The notes under the pieces: generated by a model
The model's input: only the letters and a program-made list of their open reading frames with translations
Databases searched by the model: none
What the model was told of the DNA's origin: nothing
Source: JAFDWI01 sp964595905
Lineage (GTDB): Bacteria; Actinomycetota; Acidimicrobiia; Acidimicrobiales; Iamiaceae
DNA length: 64,000 nucleotides
Direction: 5' to 3'
Assembly (NCBI GenBank): GCA_964595905.1
Contig: CAZQSU010000003.1
Span: 4,386 to 68,385, forward strand
Made by a program: the position numbers and the translations under genes
In this document: positions 1-7,877 of the stretch, one piece after another
How the letters are laid out: the number at the start of each line of letters is the position of its first letter
Position numbering within the stretch: the first letter of the stretch is position 1

Positions 1-948
1 CTCGTCGTCGGGGGCGTCGAACGCCGTGCCGGTACCGACACCCCCCGACTCGGTGGAGGAGTAGCGGATCGAATACGCCGCACCGAAGCGGCGCCGCGCC
101 TCGGTCACCAGAGCGGGCGGCGACGGTGCGCCACCCATGATCAACGCCTGCACGGCCGAGAGGTCCCGCTCGTCGAAGCGTTCGTCGCGCAGCATCAACG
201 CGACCTGCGGGGCGACGCCACCGATGACCGACATCCGGGTCGCCTCGACGATGTCGAGGACGTCGGCGGCCCGCCAGCGATCGAGCAACATCAGCTCCGC
301 GCCCGTGCGGACGTACCACGCGAACTTCGTCATGAACCCGACGTGGGCGAACTGCGTGCCGGCGAGCATCGGGCCGCCGCCGCCCCACGAGCCGGCCCGC
401 GGACCCAGGTCGTAGCGGGTGACCGCGGCAACATGGCGCCCCTCGAACACCGCGCCTTTCGGGCGTCCGGTGGTCCCCGAGGTCAGCACGATCGCCAGGT
501 CACGATCGGGATCCTCGGGCACCGCCCCGAACCCCGAAGGGTCTTCGCGGAGACCGGCGAGCACGTGATCCGGTGAGGTCGCGATCGTGACCGTCTCGGT
601 CGTCTCGTCGGGCGCCCCGGTGGCGAGCTCGTCGGCGGCGAGGACGAGCCTCGGGCCGACCACCCCGCACGCTGCGGCGCGTTCGGCAGGTGCGAGGACG
701 GGGTTCACGCCGACCGTGATCGCTCCGAGTCGGGCCAAGGCGACGTATGCGACCGCGTACTCACCGCCCGAGGGCAGGACCAGGGCCACCACGTCGCCGA
801 CGCCGATGCCCCGACGGGCAAGCCCGGCCGCCGTCTCGTCGGCGAACCGGTCGAGCTGCGCGTAGGTGAGTGACCAACCCTGCGGCGTGGTCATTGCCGG
901 CCGGTCGCCGAAGCGACGGGCCGCCTCGGCGACGACGGACGAGAGCAT
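1..948 (-). CDS. Acyl-CoA synthetase (AMP-forming), C-terminus beyond window edge
   Basis: Reading the minus strand from an ATG at 948 gives 316 uninterrupted codons that run off the left edge, so the C-terminal part is missing. The protein begins MLSSVVAEAARRFGDRPAM and carries the AMP-binding motif LTSGTTGRPKG near residue 160, plus the later stretch RYSSTESGG that resembles the adenylate-forming A5 motif. Family members adenylate a carboxylic acid and transfer it to CoA. The start lies 17 bp after the stop of the enoyl-CoA hydratase gene at 966-1772, which suggests one minus-strand operon and a shared acyl-CoA pathway. The substrate cannot be told. Confidence in the family is high; the start is the first reasonable ATG. 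Confidence 0.85.
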   Translation of the reverse strand, partial: MLSSVVAEAARRFGDRPAMTTPQGWSLTYAQLDRFADETAAGLARRGIGVGDVVALVLPSGGEYAVAYVALARLGAITVGVNPVLAPAERAAACGVVGPRLVLAADELATGAPDETTETVTIATSPDHVLAGLREDPSGFGAVPEDPDRDLAIVLTSGTTGRPKGAVFEGRHVAAVTRYDLGPRAGSWGGGGPMLAGTQFAHVGFMTKFAWYVRTGAELMLLDRWRAADVLDIVEATRMSVIGGVAPQVALMLRDERFDERDLSAVQALIMGGAPSPPALVTEARRRFGAAYSIRYSSTESGGVGTGTAFDAPDDE

Positions 949-965
949 GCCGATCCGACCGGGCG

Positions 966-1772
966 TCAGCGGATGCGGGGTTCGATCCGGGCGCCCGAGG
1001 CGAACACCTTGGACCCTTCGTCCAACGCGGATTCGGTCATGCCGAGATGCAGGAACGTGTTGCCCAACGACTCCGCGACCGTCGGCGGAACCTCACGCGC
1101 CGCCCACAGCGTGCGCACGGTGGCCATGAGCGCGCCCAAGGGCTGTGACGCGATCTCGGCGGCCACGGTCGCTGCGGTATCGGCCAGCTCCGCCCCAGGT
1201 ACGACCTGGGAGACCAGACCGACCTCGTAGGCGCGCTGCGCGCTGAGGCGTTCGTGGTTCCCGGTGAGGGTCATGCGCATCACCTCGCCGAAGGGCATGC
1301 GCCGCAGCATCAGCATCGGCTCGAACACCGCCGGCATGGCGTAGGTGACGTGCGGGTCGAAGAACGTCGCGTGGTCCGCGGCGATCAGAAAATCGCATTC
1401 GCCGAGCAGATAGAACGCACCGCCGCATGCCATGCCGTTGACCGCACCGATCACCGGCTTCCACACCTCGTTGGCGCGAGGGCCGAGCAGTTTGCCCGGA
1501 TCGTCGTAGGTGTAGGGGGTGAAGTCGTAGTCGACGCCCCCCTCGGCGGGTACGAAGTCGCGGTCGATACCGGTGCAGAACGCCTGATCACCCGACGCGG
1601 TGAGCACGACCACCGACACCGAGTCGTCGCGGCGGATCCCCGCCCACGCGGCGGCCAACTCTTCGCACATGACCCGATCGAACGCGTGGTAGCGCTCCGG
1701 ACGGTCCAGCGTGATGGTCGCAACCGCGCCGTCCTGTTCATAGCGGATCGTCTGATAGGTCTCGTCGCTCAT
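966..1772 (-). CDS. Enoyl-CoA hydratase/isomerase family protein
   Basis: 268 aa, the usual crotonase length. The N-terminus ATITLDRPERYHAFD is the typical first strand. The oxyanion-hole regions are visible as AFCTGIDRDF (residues about 65-74) and VNGMACGGAFYLLGECD (about 112-128). Crotonase-fold enzymes hydrate or isomerise enoyl-CoA thioesters in the cytoplasm. Of the usual two catalytic glutamates, the second region here reads DPHVTYAMPAVFEP, so the exact chemistry is open. The gene lies just upstream of the acyl-CoA ligase at 1-948, with which it probably forms an operon. The specific substrate is unknown. Confidence 0.85.
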   Translation of the reverse strand: MSDETYQTIRYEQDGAVATITLDRPERYHAFDRVMCEELAAAWAGIRRDDSVSVVVLTASGDQAFCTGIDRDFVPAEGGVDYDFTPYTYDDPGKLLGPRANEVWKPVIGAVNGMACGGAFYLLGECDFLIAADHATFFDPHVTYAMPAVFEPMLMLRRMPFGEVMRMTLTGNHERLSAQRAYEVGLVSQVVPGAELADTAATVAAEIASQPLGALMATVRTLWAAREVPPTVAESLGNTFLHLGMTESALDEGSKVFASGARIEPRIR

Positions 1773-1866
1773 CTGCGCCTCACGCTAGACGCGTGATCGA
1801 CGGAGCCGTGTCCGTGGGAACGGGCCGACCGAACGACACGCACCCGCTCGGGGTCGACCCGTGAAC

Positions 1867-2190
1867 TCAGGCGCCGTCGATGACGGAGCCGACCGACGAG
1901 AACTTCGACGTGGCCGGTGGACCGAAGTCGTCGTCGCCCGAGTTGTTGGACGGAGAAATGATGGCGAACAGCGACACGACCAGCGCGATACAAGCGATCC
2001 CGATTGCCACGTAGGTGAGGAGCTGTGAGGGTGTCCCGGGCGACAGTGGCCGTCCGCCGCTGGGAGTGACCTCTGACGGCACCGAGCCGACCGATCCGCG
2101 AGCTGTGACGCCGCCCGAGGAAGGGGTGCCGCAGGTGGGACAGAGCGTCCCTTCCGCGACGGGATTTCCGCATCTGCCGCAATAGGCCAT
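1867..2190 (-). CDS. Small zinc-ribbon protein with one membrane segment
   Basis: 107 aa. The N-terminus MAYCGRCGNPVAEGTLCPTCG has two CxxC pairs, the pattern of a zinc-ribbon found at the start of many small membrane proteins. A low-complexity Ser/Gly/Pro linker follows. Then comes one hydrophobic helix (about residues 58-80, YVAIGIACIALVVSLFAII) and a short acidic tail. The likely topology is a cytoplasmic zinc ribbon anchored in the membrane. The role is not recognisable. The gene stands alone between the enoyl-CoA hydratase and the alpha/beta hydrolase, all on the minus strand. Confidence 0.7.
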   Translation of the reverse strand: MAYCGRCGNPVAEGTLCPTCGTPSSGGVTARGSVGSVPSEVTPSGGRPLSPGTPSQLLTYVAIGIACIALVVSLFAIISPSNNSGDDDFGPPATSKFSSVGSVIDGA

Positions 2191-2296
2191 GTCGAGCTCA
2201 CTCTCACCGTTCGGTTCGGATCGTCGACGACGATAGAGAGGCCCCTCGCGCGATGTGGGTGGGGATTCGCGCGCCCGGTGGCCGGCGCGGTACGCG

Positions 2297-3184
2297 TCAG
2301 TTCGTGGCGTCGGAGCCCGCAGGGGGCTCGCTTGCCGGGAAATCTGATGCCAGGGCGATGACGGCGTCGGCGATGCGGTCGGGGTGCGTGTCGGGGAGCC
2401 AGTGCGTGCCGCCGGTGATCTCGATGAACCGGTAGGGTCCGGTCACCCACTCCTCGGTGTGCTCCGCGGCCCAGCGGCCCAGGTAGTGATCGCCGTCGCT
2501 CCAGATGTAGGCGCATGGTACGTCGATCTTGCCGATCGGGTCCTTCCCGGCGAAGGGGAGCGCCCGGTACCAGCCGATCATGCCCCGCGCCGTCGCCGGG
2601 TCACCGATGAGCGCCGCGCTCGCCTCGGCCGACGACTCGCTCAGCCCGTCCTTCATGAACGTCGCCTTCGCCCGTTCCGGGCCAACCGTGGCCATCAGTT
2701 TCTCGGGAAGCCAGGGGATCTGGAAGGCGATCATGTACCACGAATGCAACAACTGGGTGCTCCTGGTCATCGAGGCGGCCATCGCGCCCGGATGCGGCGT
2801 CGAGATCGACGTGACCGTCGCACAGCGGCCCCGGTGAGACGCGGCGAACTGCCAGGCGACGCCGCCGCCCCAGTCGTGGCCGACGATGTGGGCACGACCC
2901 ACCCCGGCGGCGTCGAGCAGCGCGACGATGTCGCCGGCGAGCTTGCCGGTGGTGTAGTCGCGTCGACCGAGCGGCCGGGCGCCGGCCGAGTACCCGCGCT
3001 GGGTCGGCGCCAGCACCCGGTAGCCCTTCGCGGTCAGCCGTGCGGTGACCTGGTCCCACGACGACGCCGGCTGGGGGAACCCGTGCAGGCACACCACGAC
3101 CTCGCCTTCCGGTGGCCCCGCATCGTCCACGTCGAAGGTGAACCCGTCGTTGGCGAACGTGGAGATCCGGTCGTCGCTGCGCAT
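2297..3184 (-). CDS. Alpha/beta hydrolase (epoxide hydrolase-like)
   Basis: 295 aa from ATG 3184. An upstream in-frame extension would run through a repeat element and is not used. The fold is clear: an HGFPQPASSWDQV oxyanion region, the nucleophile elbow GHDWGGGVAWQ with Asp as the central residue (residues about 95-105, the pattern of epoxide hydrolases and haloalkane dehalogenases) and a late GGTHWLPDTHPD histidine region. Asp-nucleophile enzymes of this family open epoxides or hydrolyse C-halogen bonds through an alkyl-enzyme ester. The substrate is unknown. The gene is monocistronic, and a hairpin repeat lies 49-92 bp upstream of its start. Confidence 0.8.
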   Translation of the reverse strand: MRSDDRISTFANDGFTFDVDDAGPPEGEVVVCLHGFPQPASSWDQVTARLTAKGYRVLAPTQRGYSAGARPLGRRDYTTGKLAGDIVALLDAAGVGRAHIVGHDWGGGVAWQFAASHRGRCATVTSISTPHPGAMAASMTRSTQLLHSWYMIAFQIPWLPEKLMATVGPERAKATFMKDGLSESSAEASAALIGDPATARGMIGWYRALPFAGKDPIGKIDVPCAYIWSDGDHYLGRWAAEHTEEWVTGPYRFIEITGGTHWLPDTHPDRIADAVIALASDFPASEPPAGSDATN

Positions 3185-3232
3185 GGTCGCAAGCCTCGCG
3201 CGGCGGCCGGCTGACCCGCGTCGGAATCCCGT

Positions 3233-3276
3233 CTTTGCACGGTTGTCCGGGCCATGGGGGTGGAAACCGTGCAAAG
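3233..3276. repeat. Hairpin repeat copy A
   Basis: An intergenic inverted repeat with arms CTTTGCACGG and CCGTGCAAAG (10 bp, perfect) around a 24-nt loop. The inner sequence begins TTG and ends in a GGGGGTGGAAA segment shared with the copies at 4510, 4617, 45496 and 47610. It lies between the hydrolase start (3184) and the stop of the DUF559 gene (3343). No T-tract follows on either strand. Confidence 0.85.
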
Positions 3277-3299
3277 TCGTGGTTGGAGCATCACCGGGT

Positions 3300-3331
3300 C
3301 GCGGGACGCGGGACGCGGGTCGCGGGTCGGG
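3300..3331. repeat. 7-bp tandem repeat (CGCGGGW)
   Basis: About four and a half copies of the heptamer CGCGGGA/T sit just beyond the stop codon of the minus-strand DUF559 gene. This looks like a simple microsatellite. No function is visible. Confidence 0.7.
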
Positions 3332-3342
3332 AGACGAGTCGC

Positions 3343-4416
3343 TCAACCGGTTCGGCGCAGCTCTTCACGGCGACGGGTCGCGACCTCGATGATCTCCCGG
3401 GCGACCTGGGCAGGGCGACGCAGGTCCGGTCGGGTGTACCGGAGTACGAGCCATCCATGACGGATGAAGTCGTTCTGGCGCCGCAGATCGTGGGTGAGCG
3501 CATCACGGGTCCCATGTGCAGTGAAGCCGTCGACCTCGATGGCCAGCAGCGCGTCGGGAATCTGAAAATCCGGACGGTAGGTCCGACCGCCCAGGCACAC
3601 CGATCGTTGGAAGTGCACGGGCCCCACCCCGTGATCTCGGCACAGCCGAGCCATGAGCGGTTCGAGTTGGGATTCGGGTCGAGCATCGGCGAGGGCACGA
3701 GCATCCAGGTAGCGGCGCAGCGCGCCCGCGCCGCGCCGACCGGGGCGACCGACGGCGTCGAGCATGTGGCGCAGGCCGGCCACCGTGACGAGGCGATCGA
3801 TCAGCGCCTGCTCGACCGCCTCCTTCAGTTTCGATTTCGTCAGGACTGCAGCGGCGTCGACGAGCGAGCGAGCCGGCTTGGTGACGGGGAGTCCCCGTCG
3901 GACACAGCAGTGATCGTCGACCAGGTCGGCGGACCGGTGCACGACGAACCCGCCGAGAGAGCTGCGCCGGGTGAGAGGGACCGAGAGCTCGATAACGTCG
4001 GGGTCTTCGATCAGCTCCCAGAGCCACAGCGCCGAACGGTGCGAGACCACCGCGTGCGGCCCGGTCGCGTCACACGCTGCACGCAGCTCGGCTTCTGGGC
4101 CGAGAGGCACTCCGGCCGGCCGATAGACGCCCCGATGAACCGGAACGATCGTGCCACGGTGCAGGGCATGGACGCGGCGCCCATCGCCGACGCCCGCGCC
4201 TCGGAACTGCTCGATCGAGACGATGCCATGGCGCGACGGGGCGAGATCCTCGATGACCTGCTCGATGGGTGGCACCGGCGTGTCCTCGGACGGGCCGGGT
4301 CGGTCGCTTCTTGCCGGTGAGTCGTTGCCTGCCCGAGCCGGGTCGACAGCCGGGACTGCTCGGTCCGATCCGGCGGGTCGCGGGGCGGAGCGTCCGGCTG
4401 GGCGTCGAGTGAACAT
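3343..4416 (-). CDS. AbiEi-like N-terminal domain plus DUF559 endonuclease-like domain
   Basis: 357 aa. After a Pro/Arg-rich tail, residues about 50-150 resemble the winged-helix AbiEi-type antitoxin fold (HGIVSIEQFRGAG, then VHRGVYRPAG and ALWLWELI). The C-terminal 110 residues are DUF559, a Vsr-like nuclease fold. PDFQIPDALLAIEVDGF holds the Asp and Glu-x-Asp-Gly residues expected at a metal site, followed by HDLRRQNDFIRHGW and a final arginine-rich helix. Proteins with this architecture are common in actinobacteria and have no firm function; a role in defence or DNA processing is only a guess. The gene is bracketed by hairpin repeats (3233 on one side, 4510 and 4617 on the other). Confidence 0.7.
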   Translation of the reverse strand: MFTRRPAGRSAPRPAGSDRAVPAVDPARAGNDSPARSDRPGPSEDTPVPPIEQVIEDLAPSRHGIVSIEQFRGAGVGDGRRVHALHRGTIVPVHRGVYRPAGVPLGPEAELRAACDATGPHAVVSHRSALWLWELIEDPDVIELSVPLTRRSSLGGFVVHRSADLVDDHCCVRRGLPVTKPARSLVDAAAVLTKSKLKEAVEQALIDRLVTVAGLRHMLDAVGRPGRRGAGALRRYLDARALADARPESQLEPLMARLCRDHGVGPVHFQRSVCLGGRTYRPDFQIPDALLAIEVDGFTAHGTRDALTHDLRRQNDFIRHGWLVLRYTRPDLRRPAQVAREIIEVATRRREELRRTG

Positions 4417-4509
4417 GTGCCCATCATCGCCACGCCCTGTGACAGTGAACCGGCAGGCCTGCCGTTCGGATCACCGTCGACTCGGATCGGCGGCCCGACC
4501 GAATCGCGT

Positions 4510-4553
4510 CTTTGCACGGTTGGGCGGGTCATGGGGGTGGAAACGGTGCAAAG
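4510..4553. repeat. Hairpin repeat copy B
   Basis: 44 bp with arms CTTTGCAC and GTGCAAAG. The inner sequence GGTTGGGCGGGTCATGGG then GGTGGAAAC is nearly identical to copy C 107 bp downstream. It lies in a divergent promoter region, so it does not follow any gene's 3' end. That argues against a simple terminator role. Confidence 0.85.
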
Positions 4554-4616
4554 TCGTTGTCGGGGCTGGTGGGTGGATCGGTGGCTCGCCGGGCGGTCGA
4601 CGGGGCCGAATCGCGT

Positions 4617-4660
4617 CTTTGCACGGTTGGGCGGGTCACGGGGGTGGAAACGGTGCAAAG
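4617..4660. repeat. Hairpin repeat copy C
   Basis: 44 bp, one base different from copy B within the element and sharing flanking GAATCGCG and TCGTTGT. Arms are CTTTGCAC and GTGCAAAG. Copies B and C look like a local tandem duplication. Confidence 0.85.
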
Positions 4661-4695
4661 TCGTTGTGGTGGCGCGTGGACGGTCGGGAATCGAT

Positions 4696-4710
4696 CTGAC
4701 GAGGCGTCAG
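4696..4710. promoter_or_regulatory. Regulon palindrome 1 (CTGACGaggCGTCAG)
   Basis: A perfect 6+6 palindrome with a 3-nt spacer, 33 bp before the GTG of the operon at 4744. It lies about 20 bp upstream of a TAGATT hexamer, so it would cover the -35 position. Seven further copies precede other acyl-CoA genes in the window. Confidence 0.8.
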
Positions 4711-4730
4711 AATCGGCGTGGTCGCTCGGG

Positions 4731-4736
4731 TAGATT
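4731..4736 (+). promoter_or_regulatory. Probable -10 box (TAGATT) of a leaderless transcript
   Basis: TAGATT ends 7 nt before the GTG at 4744, and no Shine-Dalgarno sequence fits between. Transcription starting at the GTG would give a leaderless mRNA. The same spacing occurs before several other genes here. Confidence 0.5.
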
Positions 4737-4743
4737 CGCAGGC

Positions 4744-5382
4744 GTGCCTGTCGACCTCGCCGCGCTGCTCGAACCCGCGCGGTGTGCGCTGGTCACCCAG
4801 GAGTGCCAGAACGGCGTGATCGGCGAACCCTCGGTGCTGCCGCAACTCGCCGCTGCCGCGGCGCCGATTCGTCCCCACCTCGGTGCACTCGCCCGAGCGG
4901 CCCGCACCGCCGGCGTGCCGGTGGTCCACTGTCTGGCGGCACGTCGGAACGACGGTCTCGGTGCCAACACGAACGCCCGACTGTTCCACGGCGTCGCCAA
5001 GGCTCCCATCCAGTTGACGGTCGGCTCGCCGGCCGCTCGAGTGGTGGAAGAACTCGGCCCCGAAGACAGCGACTTCTCGATCACCCGACTCCATGGGCTG
5101 GGACCCTTCGGGGGCACCGACCTGGACGCGATCCTGCGGAACCTCGGTGTCACGACGATCGTCGGGGTCGGCGTGTCGATCAACGTCGGGATGACGAATT
5201 TCGTGATGGACGCGGTGAACCTCGGCTACCAGTTCGTGTTGCCCCGGGACGCGGTCGCCGGGTTGCCCGCCGACTACGCCGACGCGGTGATCGACCACAC
5301 GCTGTCTCTCCTGGCCACGGTCACCTCCACCGACACGGTGGCGGGCCATTGGGCGGCGAACCCGACGAAGAAGGAGCAGTGA
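4744..5382 (+). CDS. Isochorismatase-fold cysteine hydrolase homologue lacking the usual triad
   Basis: 212 aa from GTG 4744, chosen because it begins right after the -10-like box and gives the family N-terminus. The isochorismatase fold is recognisable in ALVTQECQNGVIG, GPFGGTDLDAILRNLG and VGVGVSINVGMTNFVMDA. The usual catalytic Asp is Glu or Gln in the first motif, no Lys is present around residues 110-125, and the position of the nucleophilic Cys is Gly in the third. It may therefore not hydrolyse amides or vinyl ethers in the normal way. It is the first gene of an operon with the FadD3-like ligase (stop and start overlap by one base) and a TetR regulator, under palindrome 1. Its role in steroid ring catabolism is inferred only from this context. 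Confidence 0.75.
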   Translation: MPVDLAALLEPARCALVTQECQNGVIGEPSVLPQLAAAAAPIRPHLGALARAARTAGVPVVHCLAARRNDGLGANTNARLFHGVAKAPIQLTVGSPAARVVEELGPEDSDFSITRLHGLGPFGGTDLDAILRNLGVTTIVGVGVSINVGMTNFVMDAVNLGYQFVLPRDAVAGLPADYADAVIDHTLSLLATVTSTDTVAGHWAANPTKKEQ

Positions 5383-7022
5383 TGGCCACGCCGATCGAAG
5401 CCTCCCGGGCCGACATCCGCTGGGGGACCGTCCCCCGATTGTTCGCCGATGCCGCCGAGCGGTTCGGTGACGCCGAGGCGCTCGTCGACGGCGACGTGCG
5501 GCTGAACTGGACCGAGGTGCTTGCCCGGTCGCGCCGGGCTGCGAAAGCGTTCATCGCCCACGGCGTCGAACCCGGCGACCGGGTCGCGATCTGGGCGCCG
5601 AACGGTCACGAATGGGTCGCGGCCCTGGTCGGGCTGCAATCGGTCGGCGCGGTCCTGGTGCCGCTGAACACCCGCTACAAGGGCGCCGAGGCCGCATGGA
5701 TCCTCGCCCGCAGCCGCGCGGTCGCGCTCGTCTGTGTCGATGGTTTCCTGGGCAATGGTTACGTGGGAATGCTCGAAGGCGCACGAACCGATGCCGGCGG
5801 ACTGGACGAGCTGCGAACCATCGTCGTGCTCCGCGACGAGGCCCCGGAGGGGACGATCGGCTGGGATGCGTTCCTCGCTGCCGGCGACGCCGTCGACGAC
5901 GCGACGCTCGACGAACGCATCGCCGCCGTCACCGCGACCGACCTGTCGGACATGTTGTTCACCTCGGGAACGACCGGCCGGCCCAAGGGCGTGCTGACCG
6001 CCCACGGCCAGATGCTGCGCTGCGTGCAGGGGTGGGTCGACGCGGTCGGCCTCGACCACGACGACCGTTATCTGATCGTCAACCCGTTCTTCCACTCGTT
6101 CGGTTACAAGGCCGGGATCATCGCGTGTGCGATCGCCGGGGCCACGATGGCCCCGCTCGCCACCTTCGACGTGCCCGAGATGATGCGGCTCATCGAGGCC
6201 GAAAGGCTCACCGCCCTGCCGGGCGCGCCCACGATCTACCAGACGATGCTGAACCGCCCCGACCGCAGCGAGTTCGACCTGTCCAGCTTGCGTCTCGCGG
6301 TGACCGGTGCCGCGGTGATCCCGGTGTCGCTCGTCGAACAGATGAAGGACGTGCTCGGTTTTGACACCGTGGTCACCGCATACGGGCTCACCGAGGCCTG
6401 CGGGTTCGCCACGATCTGCCGGCACGACGACCCCGCGGAGATCATCGCCACGACCTCCGGGCGTGCCATGGACGGCGTGGAGGTGCTGATCTTCGACGAC
6501 GACGGCAACGAAGTACCCCGCGGCGAGCCCGGGGAGGTCGTCGTGCGCGGCTACAACGTCATGCAGGGCTACTTCGAGGACCCCGAGCAGACCGCGAAGG
6601 CGATCGACGCGGAGGGCTGGTTGCACACCGGCGACATCGGGGTGATGGACACGGCCGGCAACCTGAAGATCACCGACCGGGTCAAGGACATGTTCATCTC
6701 AGGCGGCTTCAACGCCTACCCCGCCGAGATCGAGAGCCTGCTGCTCGCCCATCCCGACCTCGCCCAGGTCGCCGTGGTCGGCGTACCCGACGAACGCATG
6801 GGCGAGGTGGGAGCGGCGTTCGTGGTGCCGGTCGCCGGCCGCAACGTCGACCCGGGCGCCGTCGTCGAGTGGGCGAAACTCCAGATGGCCAACTACAAAG
6901 CACCCCGAACCGTGCACGTGGTCGACGAACTGCCGACGAACGCGTCGGGCAAGGTGCTCAAGTTCGAGCTCCGCGACCTTCTCGCCGCGACCACGGCCCC
7001 TACAGATGAGAGCCGATCATGA
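5382..7022 (+). CDS. fadD3: FadD3-like acyl-CoA synthetase (HIP-CoA ligase candidate)
   Basis: 546 aa. It is a full-length adenylate-forming ligase: LFTSGTTGRPKGVLTAH (P-loop, about residue 190), NPFFHSFGYKAGI, VTAYGLTEACG (A5), GWLHTGDIGVMD (A7) and a C-terminal NASGKVLKFELR containing the catalytic Lys. The FHSFGYKAGI and LPGAPTIYQ segments match what I remember of mycobacterial FadD3. That enzyme activates HIP, the two-ring steroid degradation intermediate, to HIP-CoA. Overlaps with the genes on both sides (TGATG upstream, ATGA downstream) imply translational coupling with the hydrolase homologue and the TetR gene. The substrate assignment rests on similarity plus the many other HIP-pathway homologues in the window. 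Confidence 0.8.
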   Translation: MATPIEASRADIRWGTVPRLFADAAERFGDAEALVDGDVRLNWTEVLARSRRAAKAFIAHGVEPGDRVAIWAPNGHEWVAALVGLQSVGAVLVPLNTRYKGAEAAWILARSRAVALVCVDGFLGNGYVGMLEGARTDAGGLDELRTIVVLRDEAPEGTIGWDAFLAAGDAVDDATLDERIAAVTATDLSDMLFTSGTTGRPKGVLTAHGQMLRCVQGWVDAVGLDHDDRYLIVNPFFHSFGYKAGIIACAIAGATMAPLATFDVPEMMRLIEAERLTALPGAPTIYQTMLNRPDRSEFDLSSLRLAVTGAAVIPVSLVEQMKDVLGFDTVVTAYGLTEACGFATICRHDDPAEIIATTSGRAMDGVEVLIFDDDGNEVPRGEPGEVVVRGYNVMQGYFEDPEQTAKAIDAEGWLHTGDIGVMDTAGNLKITDRVKDMFISGGFNAYPAEIESLLLAHPDLAQVAVVGVPDERMGEVGAAFVVPVAGRNVDPGAVVEWAKLQMANYKAPRTVHVVDELPTNASGKVLKFELRDLLAATTAPTDESRS

Positions 7023-7723
7023 CCGACCCCGAGCACAACGGCACCGCCGCAGCTGCCGCCACCGGCAACGGACCGGAGGCCAGGGCCGTCGACGGTCGAG
7101 TGCCAGGCCGGCGCGGGATGGCGACCCGTCAGCGGCTGCTGGAGTGCACCTCCGCGATGGTCAAGGCCAACGCGTACCGCGATGTCAAGGTCGTCGACAT
7201 CGCCCGCGAGGCGGGCACCTCGCCGGCGACCTTCTACCAGTACTTCGCCGACGTCGAGTCGGCGGTCCTCGCGTTGGCTGAACAGCTCGGCGACGAGGGC
7301 CAACGATTCGCGGACGTGATCGCGTCGACGACCTGGCGTGGCGCCGACGGGTTCGACGCGGCGAATGAGCTCGCCGGGGCGTACCTGCAGTTCTGGGAGG
7401 ACCATCGCCCGATCCTCAAGGTCATCGACCTGGCCACATCGGAAGGCGACGTCCGGTTCCGCACGATCCGTACGTCGTTTCTCGCCGCGACCGCCCAGGC
7501 GCTGCGTGACGCGATCGCGAAGATGCAGCGCGACGGCCGTCACCCCGCGGCGCTCGACCCGGCGGCGATGAGCGGCGTGCTGGTGTCGATGCTGGCGAAT
7601 GTCGCCGCGCACCGACGCGGGTTGGAGGACTGGGGAGTGGAAGCGGCCGCGCTCCAGGATGCGATGGCCCGGGTCATCTTCTGGGCCGTCAGTGGCCAGA
7701 AGCCCCGTTCAGCCGTGCATTGA
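7019..7723 (+). CDS. TetR family transcriptional regulator
   Basis: 234 aa, with a disordered Ala/Gly-rich N-terminus of about 35 residues. The HTH reads GMATRQRLLECTSAMV ... VKVVDIAREAGTSPATFYQYF (residues about 36-80), typical of TetR. The C-terminal ligand domain is not diagnostic. It overlaps the FadD3-like gene by 4 bp (ATGA), so it is the last gene of an operon whose promoter carries the CTGACG-N3-CGTCAG palindrome. It is therefore the best candidate in the window for the protein that binds that palindrome, probably with a CoA thioester as effector. The sequence does not resemble mycobacterial KstR2 or KstR as I remember them. The regulatory link is inference. Confidence 0.85.
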   Translation: MTDPEHNGTAAAAATGNGPEARAVDGRVPGRRGMATRQRLLECTSAMVKANAYRDVKVVDIAREAGTSPATFYQYFADVESAVLALAEQLGDEGQRFADVIASTTWRGADGFDAANELAGAYLQFWEDHRPILKVIDLATSEGDVRFRTIRTSFLAATAQALRDAIAKMQRDGRHPAALDPAAMSGVLVSMLANVAAHRRGLEDWGVEAAALQDAMARVIFWAVSGQKPRSAVH

Positions 7724-7797
7724 GCTGCCGGCGGCCCGGCCGCCGGTCACGTCGTATTCGACGGCGTTGGGGCACGCATGTACCTGATGAGCTGAAA

Positions 7798-7818
7798 GAT
7801 TCTTCAAATGATAGAATC
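7798..7818. promoter_or_regulatory. Inverted repeat upstream of arsR-sulP
   Basis: GATTCT, 9 nt, then AGAATC in an AT-rich stretch that also contains a TAGAAT hexamer (7812-7817). It lies 60-80 bp upstream of the ArsR start. It is a plausible autoregulatory operator overlapping the -10 box, but the palindrome is short. Confidence 0.4.
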
Positions 7819-7877
7819 GTCATGCAGCAGATCGATGGCGGGCGACGATCGCCTACGGACCGACCGAGGAGCGCGCC

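Larger units (their letters stand above)
4417..4743. other. Divergent intergenic region with two hairpins and an operator
   Basis: This 327-bp gap separates the minus-strand DUF559 gene from the plus-strand operon starting at 4744. It holds hairpin copies B and C in direct orientation 107 bp apart, one CTGACG-N3-CGTCAG palindrome and a TAGATT hexamer just before the GTG start. No further gene is evident. Confidence 0.8.

Noticed and set aside
951..966. CCGACC-GGG-CGTCAG, a ninth regulon site
   Set aside because: Only one arm matches. It overlaps the stop codon of the enoyl-CoA hydratase gene and is probably coding sequence.
3233..4660. Hairpin copies A-C as attC sites
   Set aside because: The arms lack the RYYYAAC/GTTRRRY ends in the required places; only copies B and C contain a GTTGGGC by chance inside the loop.
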